Shown here one piece after another: positions 6,012 through 13,145 of a stretch of 13,145 bases of DNA (its first letter is position 1; each line of letters begins with the position of its first letter). Location: positions 1 to 13,145 of the forward strand of contig JBELBJ010000038.1 in the NCBI GenBank assembly GCA_042095375.1, in the 5' to 3' direction. The position numbers were made by a program, and so were the translations under genes. The DNA is from GCA-2715645 sp042095375 (GTDB taxonomy: Bacteria; Bacteroidota; Bacteroidia; Cytophagales; MED-G16). Below the pieces are notes generated by a model. The model did not search any database and was not told the DNA's origin. It saw only the letters and a program-made list of their open reading frames with translations.

Positions 6012-7688
6012 TTATATTTTTTGTTGGATGAAATTAAGAATTTTTTCTTTTTCTATCTCTGATTTACTAAGAATTTCTTTCGCCTCGTTCATAATTCCAT
6101 TATCATTTTCTATGTCTTTTAAGTTAATCCTAACGTTAAGGTATGCACCATAAATACAAGCATAAATACATAAGCAAGCAACCCCTGAGTCAGAAATTGA
6201 GTTTTGATTACCCTCTTTTGATAACTTTCTAATATATATATAACATTCAAATGCTTTTCTCATAACTCTTAGAGGAACCTCAGCAGCATACAATGTTGCC
6301 TTATTAATTGCTTCTTTTCTAATTTGTTTTTCTTTCTCATTATTTTTTGGAAATTTAAATACATTCATAATAGCATTAAATGCATTTGAATCTTCATCTA
6401 CTAAGTGAAGTAATTCTTCCCTTACCTTATTAATATCTTTAGCTAAATCACTAAATACATCAATCTTATCCTCCCAACCTCTAGTATTACAAGATAAATT
6501 TGCAACCATACCAGAAAGTGAAGCTCCAAGAGACCCTACATAAGAAGAAACAGATCCACCACCTGGTGCTGGAGATTCTCTTGATACTTCATCAGAAAAA
6601 TCTTTTGCTGATAAATCCAAAAGTTTCTTTCCTTTACTTGAGATTTTATCAAGATAATATTCTAAAATATTTTTTTCAGGATCAAAGTCTTTTACTTGAT
6701 TTAAGCCTAACGATTCAATAGCAATCTTTATAATATCACTTTCTGGAATTCCTAAAGATCTATTTTGTTTTTTTAAAAAATATTTCCCTACATCTAGTAT
6801 AGATTTTAAGGGAATAAGTCCAACCAATTCTGACCCAGTAACTTTAGTTCCTCTTTTTTCAGCTTTTTTTGATACTTCATCAAATACAGTATGAATGGGT
6901 GTTTCTGTTATATTTGTAAGATTCATAGAAATCTGAGCTATTCCAAACTCATCAATATACCATCCAATAGCTTTTACATGTTTTAACGAACCTGGTATAT
7001 TTTCAGGGTTTCCATTTTTATCATATACAATTTCTCCAATGACAGGGTGACCTTTTCTTTTTATTCTTCCTTTTTCTCTAACGTCAAAAGCAATTGCATT
7101 AGCAAGTCGAGTAGACTTTGTATTTAAATTAATATTATATGCTATTAAAAAATCTCTAACTCCTATAGCAGTAGCACCAGATTTTTTATTGAAGTTTTTT
7201 CCGAAGTCTGGCTTCCAACCTTTTTTTGATATTTTTTCTTCTAGTCCCTCATATTCACCTGATCTAACATTTGCAAGATTTTTACGTTTCTCTTCTTTTG
7301 CGGCATACTCATATAAATAAACAGGAATATTTAAATTATCCGATACCCTTTTAGCTAACTTCTCCGCATATGGGATTAACTCATCAAAAGTAATATTTGA
7401 AACAGGAATTAAAGGACAAACATCTGTTGCACCAAATCTAGGATGTTCACCTTTATGCTTAATCATGTCAATTTTCTCACTAGCAACCTTAATAGCATTA
7501 TATGCTGCCTCTATAACAGAATCAGGATCTCCAACAAAAGTCATTACAGTTCTATTTGTAGCATTACCAGGGTCAACATTTAATAAGTAAACACCTTTTA
7601 TTTTTGAAATAGAATTTGAAATTTCATTTATAACATTCTGGTTTCTACCTTCAGAAAAGTTTGGAACACACTCAATCATTTGATTCAT
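6012..7688 (-). CDS. Bifunctional glutamate formimidoyltransferase / formimidoyltetrahydrofolate cyclodeaminase
   Basis: This 558-residue fusion protein corresponds to animal FTCD (about 541 residues). The N-terminal formimidoyltransferase part (about 1-330) starts with IECVPNFSEGR (residues 5-15) and holds KHKGEHPRFGATDVCP; His82 is at the position of the catalytic His82 of the pig enzyme. The second transferase subdomain has GVRDFLIAYN and GHPVIGEI. After a linker, the cyclodeaminase domain (about 355-545) shows SPAPGGGSVSSYVGSLGASL (residues 372-391), the all-helical FTCD-C signature. The enzyme moves the formimino group of N-formimino-L-glutamate to tetrahydrofolate, releasing glutamate, then removes ammonia to give 5,10-methenyl-THF. 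It completes histidine degradation and replaces HutG or HutF/HutG routes, which are absent here. It starts 17 bp after hutI, on the same strand. The ATG at 7688 is set by the conserved N-terminus. Confidence 0.95.
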   Translation of the reverse strand: MNQMIECVPNFSEGRNQNVINEISNSISKIKGVYLLNVDPGNATNRTVMTFVGDPDSVIEAAYNAIKVASEKIDMIKHKGEHPRFGATDVCPLIPVSNITFDELIPYAEKLAKRVSDNLNIPVYLYEYAAKEEKRKNLANVRSGEYEGLEEKISKKGWKPDFGKNFNKKSGATAIGVRDFLIAYNINLNTKSTRLANAIAFDVREKGRIKRKGHPVIGEIVYDKNGNPENIPGSLKHVKAIGWYIDEFGIAQISMNLTNITETPIHTVFDEVSKKAEKRGTKVTGSELVGLIPLKSILDVGKYFLKKQNRSLGIPESDIIKIAIESLGLNQVKDFDPEKNILEYYLDKISSKGKKLLDLSAKDFSDEVSRESPAPGGGSVSSYVGSLGASLSGMVANLSCNTRGWEDKIDVFSDLAKDINKVREELLHLVDEDSNAFNAIMNVFKFPKNNEKEKQIRKEAINKATLYAAEVPLRVMRKAFECYIYIRKLSKEGNQNSISDSGVACLCIYACIYGAYLNVRINLKDIENDNGIMNEAKEILSKSEIEKEKILNFIQQKI

Positions 7689-7705
7689 AAATATAAAATT
7701 AGTTA

Positions 7706-8923
7706 TTAATTATAGATTTCTCCTCTTTTACAAATAAGAGAAGGCTTCAATTTACCTTGGTGATATAAAATCTCTTTGTAGTCTTTAGTCTCAAATCCAA
7801 TAAAATCTGCTATTTTATATTTTTCTATTCTCCCTCTATCCTCTAATCCTAATGCATCTGCTGCCCTAAATGTTATTGCAGAAAAAACCTCAGCATTGGT
7901 TAATTTCTCTATTGAACCAAGTAATGATGCTTGATGTAATAAGTCTCCCATAGGAGCTGATCCAGGGTTCCAGTCAGTTGCAATTGACAATTTACAATTA
8001 CCATCCAATAATTTTCTAGCAGGTGCAAAAGGAATACCAAGACCTAAACTACAACCAGGTAGCACAACAGCACTTGTGTTTGACTCAGAAAGTAACTTAA
8101 TTTCCTTTTCATTTAAAACCTCTAGATGATCGGCACTTTTTGCTCTAGATTTAACAGCAACTTCTACTCCTCCAGATGAAAATTGATTAGCATGAACTGT
8201 AATATCAAAGTCATTTTTTAATTCAGAGAGGTATTTTAAAGATTCGTTTACAGTAAATGCTTTTTCTTCAGTAAAGATGTCTACTCTATCCGATAGCCTG
8301 CTTTTTTTAATTATAGGAATTAACTCCTCAATTATTTTTTCAAGATATTCTGAAGAAGAGTTGTAACCTTTAGGTGTAACATGAGCAGCAAGACAAGTTG
8401 GAACTATATCTATAATATGTGAAGTATTTAATTGATTAATTAGAGACAATAATCTAACCTCCTCACTAAGATTGGATCCATAACCACTCTTTACCTCACA
8501 AGTAAGAACACCCTCTTTGAGATGCCTATCTAATCTTTTAATAGTAACATTTAATAAATCATCATCCGAAGCTTTTTCTGTAGCAGACATTGTATTATGA
8601 ATTCCACCTCCTTCAGATAAAATTTTTTGATATGATACTCCAGCATTTCTTTTGGAATATTCATCTGATCTAGATCCAAAATGACAAATATGTGTATGAC
8701 AGTCAATAAAACCAGGGAGTAAAACTTGAGGAGTATTAATTTCTATTAACTGATATTTTTTTTTAAAAAGATTTTTAAAATTACCAACTTCTATAATTTT
8801 ATCTCCTGAAATAACAACTCCTCCTTTCTCAATAACCTCAATCTTATTATCAGATAGGGCTCCATGAAGAGGTAAATTTGACATTGTTAATATCTGAGAA
8901 AAGGGACCAATTAATTTATTCAA
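7706..8923 (-). CDS. hutI: Imidazolonepropionase
   Basis: This is a 405-residue cytoplasmic metallohydrolase of the amidohydrolase superfamily. It opens the ring of 4-imidazolone-5-propanoate to yield N-formimino-L-glutamate, the third step of histidine breakdown. Metal-binding residues are visible: His76 and His78 in GFIDCHTH, His244 in VHANQF and Asp317 in ATDWNPGSAP, the same pattern as in Bacillus subtilis HutI. Further family motifs are TCEVKSGYG (141-149) and ADHLE (264-268). The length fits the family. Its start is TTG at 8921-8923, 1 bp after the hutU stop. The next ATG (residue 14) would cut the first conserved strand (LIGPFSQILT), so TTG is preferred. The tight spacing means it is translated with hutU. 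HutI is normally zinc- or iron-dependent. Confidence 0.95.
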   Translation of the reverse strand: MNKLIGPFSQILTMSNLPLHGALSDNKIEVIEKGGVVISGDKIIEVGNFKNLFKKKYQLIEINTPQVLLPGFIDCHTHICHFGSRSDEYSKRNAGVSYQKILSEGGGIHNTMSATEKASDDDLLNVTIKRLDRHLKEGVLTCEVKSGYGSNLSEEVRLLSLINQLNTSHIIDIVPTCLAAHVTPKGYNSSSEYLEKIIEELIPIIKKSRLSDRVDIFTEEKAFTVNESLKYLSELKNDFDITVHANQFSSGGVEVAVKSRAKSADHLEVLNEKEIKLLSESNTSAVVLPGCSLGLGIPFAPARKLLDGNCKLSIATDWNPGSAPMGDLLHQASLLGSIEKLTNAEVFSAITFRAADALGLEDRGRIEKYKIADFIGFETKDYKEILYHQGKLKPSLICKRGEIYN

Positions 8924-8924
8924 T

Positions 8925-10595
8925 TTAAATATCTAGTTTAAATTTCTTAGAGAATTTATTTGCTATCTCATAACCAGCATCACTATGCCTAAATACACCC
9001 ATTGCAGGATCATTGTGAAGGACTCTTTTAATACAGTTTTTTGCTCTATCCGTTCCATCAACTAATACCACCATGCCTGCATGTTGAGAGTAACCCATAC
9101 CAACTCCACCACCATGATGAAAGGATACCCATGTTGCTCCACCAGCAGTATTTGACATCAAATTTAATAGAGGCCAATCAGATACTGCATCAGAACCATC
9201 TAACATCCCTTCGGTTTCTCTATTTGGTGAGGCTACGGATCCGCAATCAAGGTGGTCTCTACCAATTACTAATGGTGCAGAAACCTCACCTGATTTAACT
9301 AAATCATTAAATATTATACCTGCTTTCTCTCTCTCTCCCATCCCAAGCCAGCAGATTCTACATGGTAACCCTTGAAAATGAATTTTTTCTTTTGCTTGTT
9401 TAAGCCATTTGATCATATCCTTATTATCTGGAAATGCATTTATCAATGCCTTATCTGTTTTGTAAATATCTTCAGGATCTCCAGATAGTGCTGCCCACCT
9501 AAATGGTCCCTTGCCTTCACAAAATAAAGGACGAATATAATCTGGAACAAATCCATTAAAGCTAAATGCGTTTTTCTCCCCACCTATTTTCGCAAATTCT
9601 CTTAAATTATTTCCATAGTCAAAAGTAATTGAACCTCTTTCTTGCATTTTAAGCATTAGAGAAACATGTCTTGCCATACTCTTTAGAGATATTTCTTTAT
9701 ATTTTTTCTGATCTGAATTTCTCAACTCTTGAGCCTGGTTGAAAGTCATACCATTAGGAACATATCCAAAGACTGGATCATGAGCTGAAGTCTGATCTGT
9801 CAAAACCTCTGGAATAATACCATCTTCTAATAAATTATCTAGCATATCACCCGCATCACTTACCAAACCAACTGATATGTTTTTATTATTTTTTTTAGCA
9901 TCTAAAACCCAATCTCTTGCTTCTATGTATGATTCTGTCATTTTATCAATATATTTTGTTTTCAACCTTTTCTCTATTCTAGAAGGATCTATATCTGCTC
10001 CAAGAAATGTAGCTCCAGCCATAGTAGCAGCAAGAGGCTGAGCACCTCCCATACCTCCAAGACCACCAGAAACTAGAAGCTTACCTTTAAGGGAGCCTCC
10101 AAAGTGTTTATTTGCGCAGGCAGCAAATGTTTCATATGTTCCCTGTAAAATACCTTGAGTTCCTATATAAATCCAACTACCTGCAGTCATCTGACCATAC
10201 ATCATAAGTCCATCACTTTTTAATTTTTCAAAATGTTCCCAGTTTGCCCACTTAGGCACCAGATTTGAATTTGCAATTAATACCCTAGGGGCCTGATCAT
10301 GAGTTCTAACTTTTCCTACTGGTTTTCCTGATTGAATTAATAAACTTTCATCATCTTCCAAATCAAGCAAAATCTCAATTATCTTCTCTAAAGATTTCCT
10401 ATTTCTAGCTGCTTGACCAGAGCCGCCATAAACAACTAAATTATTTGGATCCTCAGCTACTTCAGAATTAAGATTATTTAATAACATTCTTAGTGGAGCT
10501 TCGGTCTGCCAACTTTTAGTGTTCAACTTAAAACCAACAGGAGATTTATAGTTTGGGTGAGAGGCATACTGGTTTAAAAAGTGAGATACATTCAT
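8925..10595 (-). CDS. hutU: Urocanate hydratase (urocanase)
   Basis: This 556-residue cytoplasmic enzyme uses tightly bound NAD+ as an electrophile to convert urocanate to 4-imidazolone-5-propanoate. Family motifs run the whole length: NNLVVYGGSGQAARN (51-65), MYGQMTAGSWIYIGTQGI (132-149), the glycine-rich Rossmann loop GGLGGMGG (177-184), LTDQTSAHDP (265-274), and LPCRICWLGMGER (410-422), whose Cys415 aligns with the active-site Cys410 of the Pseudomonas putida enzyme. The C-terminal region has VIGRDHLDCGSVASPNRETE and FHHGGGVGMGYSQHAG. Length matches bacterial urocanases. The ATG at 10595 lies 4 bp after the hutH stop, and its stop lies 1 bp before hutI, so the three genes form a tight unit. 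No truncation or missing key residue was found. Confidence 0.97.
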   Translation of the reverse strand: MNVSHFLNQYASHPNYKSPVGFKLNTKSWQTEAPLRMLLNNLNSEVAEDPNNLVVYGGSGQAARNRKSLEKIIEILLDLEDDESLLIQSGKPVGKVRTHDQAPRVLIANSNLVPKWANWEHFEKLKSDGLMMYGQMTAGSWIYIGTQGILQGTYETFAACANKHFGGSLKGKLLVSGGLGGMGGAQPLAATMAGATFLGADIDPSRIEKRLKTKYIDKMTESYIEARDWVLDAKKNNKNISVGLVSDAGDMLDNLLEDGIIPEVLTDQTSAHDPVFGYVPNGMTFNQAQELRNSDQKKYKEISLKSMARHVSLMLKMQERGSITFDYGNNLREFAKIGGEKNAFSFNGFVPDYIRPLFCEGKGPFRWAALSGDPEDIYKTDKALINAFPDNKDMIKWLKQAKEKIHFQGLPCRICWLGMGEREKAGIIFNDLVKSGEVSAPLVIGRDHLDCGSVASPNRETEGMLDGSDAVSDWPLLNLMSNTAGGATWVSFHHGGGVGMGYSQHAGMVVLVDGTDRAKNCIKRVLHNDPAMGVFRHSDAGYEIANKFSKKFKLDI

Positions 10596-10599
10596 GATT

Positions 10600-12108
10600 T
10601 CAAGATGTTAATTCAACTAGTTTTCTAGACTTAACTATTTTTATTGCTCTTTCAATATCATGAGTAAAAATTTTATCTTTATCACTGAAACTAACATGCT
10701 TTCTTACATGCACTACGCAAGATTCTAGTTTCTTATTAGATAACAAAGGTCTATGGAACTCTAAAGCTTGAATCGAACAAAGTAATTCTATAGCTAAAAT
10801 TTTTTCCAAATTTTTAACAACCCTTAGAAACTTTACAGCACCTATTGAGCCCATGCTGACATGATCTTCCTGTCCAAGAGAAGTTGTTATTGAATCGGCA
10901 CTCGCTGGAAAACATAAGTTTTTATTTTCACTAACTAATGCTGCACTTGTATATTGCAAAATCATGAAACCAGAATTGATGCCAATCTTTTTTAATAATA
11001 GTTGAGGTACTACTTTATTTCCTTTTAAAAGTAAATAAATTCTTCTATCAGATATGTTTCCAAGCTCTGAGGCTGCAACAATACTATAGTCAATTGGGAT
11101 AGCAACTGGCTGACCATGGAAATTTCCACCACTAATAATATTTCCATCCTTCATAACTATTGGATTATCAGTAACAGAGTTGAGTTCAATATTTATTATT
11201 TTTTCTAAGTGAAGATAAGAATCCCAGCTTGCACCATGAACTTGTGGTATGCACCTTATAGAATAAGGGTCTTGAACTTTTCCAGACTTTTTATTTGAAT
11301 CAATTACATCTGAATCTTCTAGTAATTCTCTAATTTTATCTGACACAATAGAAGTTCCATTATATGGTCTTAAATCATTCAATTCTTTACTAAATGGAAT
11401 ATCTGAGCCCATTGTAGCTTCAACAGTCATTCCAGATATAATGTCTGCATTCTCAAGACAATTTCTAAATCTATCTAATGCATAGCAAGTAAAAGCACAT
11501 ATAAACTGAGTTCCATTAATAAGAGCAAGGCCCTCCTTTTCTTTAATATTTAATGGAGTCATTTTCTCCTTTTTAAGCATATCTGAAGATTGGGTTTTCT
11601 TTCCTTTATAATATACATCTCCCTCACCAATAAGAGGAAGAAAAAGATGAGCAAGGGGAGCAAGGTCTCCTGAAGCACCTACTGAACCTTTTATAGGTAC
11701 AGCAGGTAATATATTGTTCTTAATATGCCAGCAAATTCTATCAATGATATCAATCCTAACTCCTGAATGACCCATGCAAAGAGAATGAACCTTAATTATC
11801 ATCATAAGTTTAGAAATTATTTTTGGAACTTTCTTCCCTACACCTACTGCGTGACTTTTTAAGAGATTTTCCTGAAGCAGATTGGAATCTTCAGATGATA
11901 TTATGGTATTACAAAGAGCTCCAAAACCAGTATTTATTCCATATACAGTCTTATTTGAAGAAGAAATAGATTCAACTTTTTTTCTAGATTCCTTAATTTT
12001 ATCAGATTGAGGAGAATCAATCATTGTACTAACTTCTCCAACAGCAATTTTGATTGCAATCCTGTAAGTAAGTTTATCTTTTCCGTAACTAAATTTATTA
12101 GAAGACAT
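10600..12108 (-). CDS. hutH: Histidine ammonia-lyase
   Basis: This 502-residue cytoplasmic enzyme removes ammonia from L-histidine to give trans-urocanate, the first and committing step of the pathway. The MIO cofactor forms by self-cyclisation of Ala145-Ser146-Gly147 in GSVGASGDLAPLAHL (141-155). The catalytic Tyr56 lies in VYGINTGFG (55-63). Other family blocks are SVTDNPIV, GGNFHGQPVAIP and QEDHVSMG near the C-terminus. It is the expected length (about 500-510 residues) and has no missing active-site residue. Aromatic ammonia-lyases share the fold, but linkage to hutU, hutI and a formimidoyltransferase makes histidine the substrate. It starts 30 bp after the acyltransferase stop. I find no TAnnTTTG promoter box in that gap or in the last 120 bp of the acyltransferase gene, so it may be read from an upstream promoter. 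Confidence 0.97.
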   Translation of the reverse strand: MSSNKFSYGKDKLTYRIAIKIAVGEVSTMIDSPQSDKIKESRKKVESISSSNKTVYGINTGFGALCNTIISSEDSNLLQENLLKSHAVGVGKKVPKIISKLMMIIKVHSLCMGHSGVRIDIIDRICWHIKNNILPAVPIKGSVGASGDLAPLAHLFLPLIGEGDVYYKGKKTQSSDMLKKEKMTPLNIKEKEGLALINGTQFICAFTCYALDRFRNCLENADIISGMTVEATMGSDIPFSKELNDLRPYNGTSIVSDKIRELLEDSDVIDSNKKSGKVQDPYSIRCIPQVHGASWDSYLHLEKIINIELNSVTDNPIVMKDGNIISGGNFHGQPVAIPIDYSIVAASELGNISDRRIYLLLKGNKVVPQLLLKKIGINSGFMILQYTSAALVSENKNLCFPASADSITTSLGQEDHVSMGSIGAVKFLRVVKNLEKILAIELLCSIQALEFHRPLLSNKKLESCVVHVRKHVSFSDKDKIFTHDIERAIKIVKSRKLVELTS

Positions 12109-12138
12109 TATACTATAAAGTTAGTTTTTTTTATAGAA

Positions 12139-12867
12139 TCAATTTGATAAAAACCCTTTTCTTAATTTAGAATCTAATATATCATAACACTTTTTTTTGA
12201 ATTCTTCTAAATTTTCTATTGAGTATCCTTTCGGTGAAATAGGTTCATGACATATAACCCTACATTTGTGCCATGATAACAAAAATGAACCTTGCATAAT
12301 CCTATATGCATCAAGTAAACTTACCGGTAAAATTGGGATTCTTTTTTTTAAAGCTATAGCAAAAGCACCGTCTTTAAATTCTGCCATCTCAGGAACTTTA
12401 TTAGTTTTAATTCCACCTTCAGGAAAAACTCCTATATTAAAGCCTTCATCAACTGCTTCATATGATTTAATATAAGTTTTCTTTCTACTCTCTTTATCTT
12501 TTCTATCTACATAAATATGTAATCCTTTAAATATATATCCTAATAAAGGAATATTTGAAACATCCATTTTGCCAATTAACTTCATTGGAATATTTATTGC
12601 AACAAATGCCGGAATATCAAAAAAAGAAAAATGGTTTGCTATTATAACATACTGTTTATTAAAATCTATCTTCTTATTATACTGTATACTGTAAGGCATA
12701 AAAATAGATAACATAAAAGATTTAGCTATAATATGTTTTAATCTTAATGCTGGTTTTGATAAACTTTTAAACCAAACTCCAAAAAGTAAAAATGGACTCC
12801 AAAATAAAAATACCACTGTAAACATTATTAAAGCATATACTGAATAGAAAAATTTAAGTACATTCAT
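12139..12867 (-). CDS. PlsC-like 1-acyl-sn-glycerol-3-phosphate acyltransferase
   Basis: This is a 242-residue protein with a hydrophobic N-terminal membrane segment (about 6-30). The acyltransferase motif NHFSFFD (78-84) gives the catalytic HX4D pair His79 and Asp84. The substrate-binding block FPEGG is at 148-152, where many family members have FPEGTR. A PILPVSL strand follows near 178-184. Such enzymes sit on the cytoplasmic face of the inner membrane and transfer an acyl chain to lysophosphatidic acid, a step in phospholipid synthesis. Acyl transfer to another lipid, such as an ornithine lipid precursor, cannot be ruled out. Its ATG overlaps the stop of the upstream MATE gene in an ATGA (12864-12867), which indicates translational coupling. 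It is followed 30 bp later by hutH, an unrelated pathway, so the association is probably positional. Confidence 0.88.
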   Translation of the reverse strand: MNVLKFFYSVYALIMFTVVFLFWSPFLLFGVWFKSLSKPALRLKHIIAKSFMLSIFMPYSIQYNKKIDFNKQYVIIANHFSFFDIPAFVAINIPMKLIGKMDVSNIPLLGYIFKGLHIYVDRKDKESRKKTYIKSYEAVDEGFNIGVFPEGGIKTNKVPEMAEFKDGAFAIALKKRIPILPVSLLDAYRIMQGSFLLSWHKCRVICHEPISPKGYSIENLEEFKKKCYDILDSKLRKGFLSN

Positions 12868-13145
12868 CCTATAATTTTTTTTGTAATATAACTAAACCTA
12901 AGTAAATGAAAAATTGCTGCAATCCATAATCCAATCATTAATCCTATCCAAATTCCAATTGGACCATGATTTTTCGTTACGCCAAGAAAATAACACAAGG
13001 GTATAGCAATAATCCAATAAGCAACAAAGGTAACTAATGTTGGAACTTTTGTATCTCTAATTCCTCTTAAAACTCCAAGGCCAACTGATTGAATTCCATC
13101 AGGAATTTGAAATAAAGCGGCAATTATAATTAAGTTTGATGCCAA
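12864..13145 (-). CDS. MATE-family transporter, C-terminal fragment (truncated at window edge)
   Basis: Only the last 93 residues are present; the frame stays open to the right edge, so the start lies outside the window. The block ALFQIPDGIQSVGLGVLRGIRDTKVPT is characteristic of the C-terminal half of NorM/MATE transporters. It is followed by a transmembrane segment with AYWIIAIPLCYFLG and another with GIWIGLMIGLWIAAIFHL. MATE carriers are 12-helix inner-membrane exporters that expel cationic compounds in exchange for Na+ or H+. The substrate cannot be judged from this piece. The stop overlaps the acyltransferase ATG. The first codon in the window is TTG, which here is an internal leucine and not a start. 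Confidence 0.88.
   Translation of the reverse strand: MASNLIIIAALFQIPDGIQSVGLGVLRGIRDTKVPTLVTFVAYWIIAIPLCYFLGVTKNHGPIGIWIGLMIGLWIAAIFHLLRFSYITKKIIG

Noticed and set aside
6500..6721. Plus-strand open frame of 73 codons inside the formimidoyltransferase gene.
   Set aside because: It lies opposite the conserved cyclodeaminase motif region and encodes no recognisable protein.
8882..8884. ATG at residue 14 as the hutI start in place of TTG at 8921-8923.
   Set aside because: It would remove the first conserved strand of the enzyme, and the TTG fits the tight 1-bp spacing after hutU.
9041..9298. Plus-strand open frame of 85 codons inside hutU.
   Set aside because: It is antisense to the highly conserved urocanase C-terminus; its His- and Leu-rich translation looks like a shadow.
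12266..12475. Plus-strand open frame of 69 codons inside the acyltransferase gene.
   Set aside because: It is opposite the FPEGG region and has no support of its own.

Overview
The window comes from a very A+T-rich bacterial genome, most likely a marine or otherwise streamlined member of the Bacteroidota (Flavobacteriales-like). Four things support this. The order pheT - small coiled-coil gene - zapA is typical of the phylum, as is the 73-residue DUF2795 protein next to ispD. A near-perfect Bacteroidota promoter (TTTG - 19 nt - TAnnTTTG) lies in front of rpsT. I see no clear Shine-Dalgarno sequence before the genes I checked; starts sit in A/T-rich leaders, and two genes appear to start with TTG. 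I cannot name genus or species. The 100-N block at 5501-5600 shows this is a scaffolded draft assembly, perhaps a metagenome-assembled or single-cell genome.

Left part (1-4412), mainly plus strand. The window opens in the last 45 codons of ispD (isoprenoid synthesis), which overlaps tail-to-tail with a minus-strand DUF2795 gene. A 131-bp divergent intergenic region follows, with recognisable promoter elements. Next come rpsT (ribosomal protein S20), a membrane-anchored DUF1684 protein, pheT (phenylalanyl-tRNA synthetase beta chain), a 96-residue coiled-coil protein and zapA (FtsZ-associated division protein). The pheT, coiled-coil and zapA genes are packed 1-2 bp apart.

Right part (4414-13145), entirely minus strand, read from right to left: the C-terminus of a MATE-family transporter, a PlsC-like acyltransferase (ATGA overlap), hutH, hutU, hutI, a fused glutamate formimidoyltransferase/formimidoyl-THF cyclodeaminase, and an AGCS-family amino acid:cation symporter. 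Gaps between genes are 30, 4, 1, 17 and 31 bp, so all could be one transcript. The four histidine-degradation genes lie in the order of the reactions: histidine -> urocanate -> imidazolonepropionate -> formiminoglutamate -> glutamate, with the formimino carbon passed to tetrahydrofolate and then deaminated to methenyl-THF. The symporter at the end may supply an amino acid to the cell, but its substrate cannot be read from the sequence. It is split by the assembly gap, and it carries a long insert where the external loop EL4 is expected.

I see no mobile element, CRISPR array, tRNA, rRNA or defence island, and no convincing undescribed system. The best leads are the symporter insert and its hut linkage, the coiled-coil partner of zapA, and the transcriptional link between envelope-lipid genes and the hut genes. 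No intergenic stretch exceeds 300 bp; the longest is 358-488.
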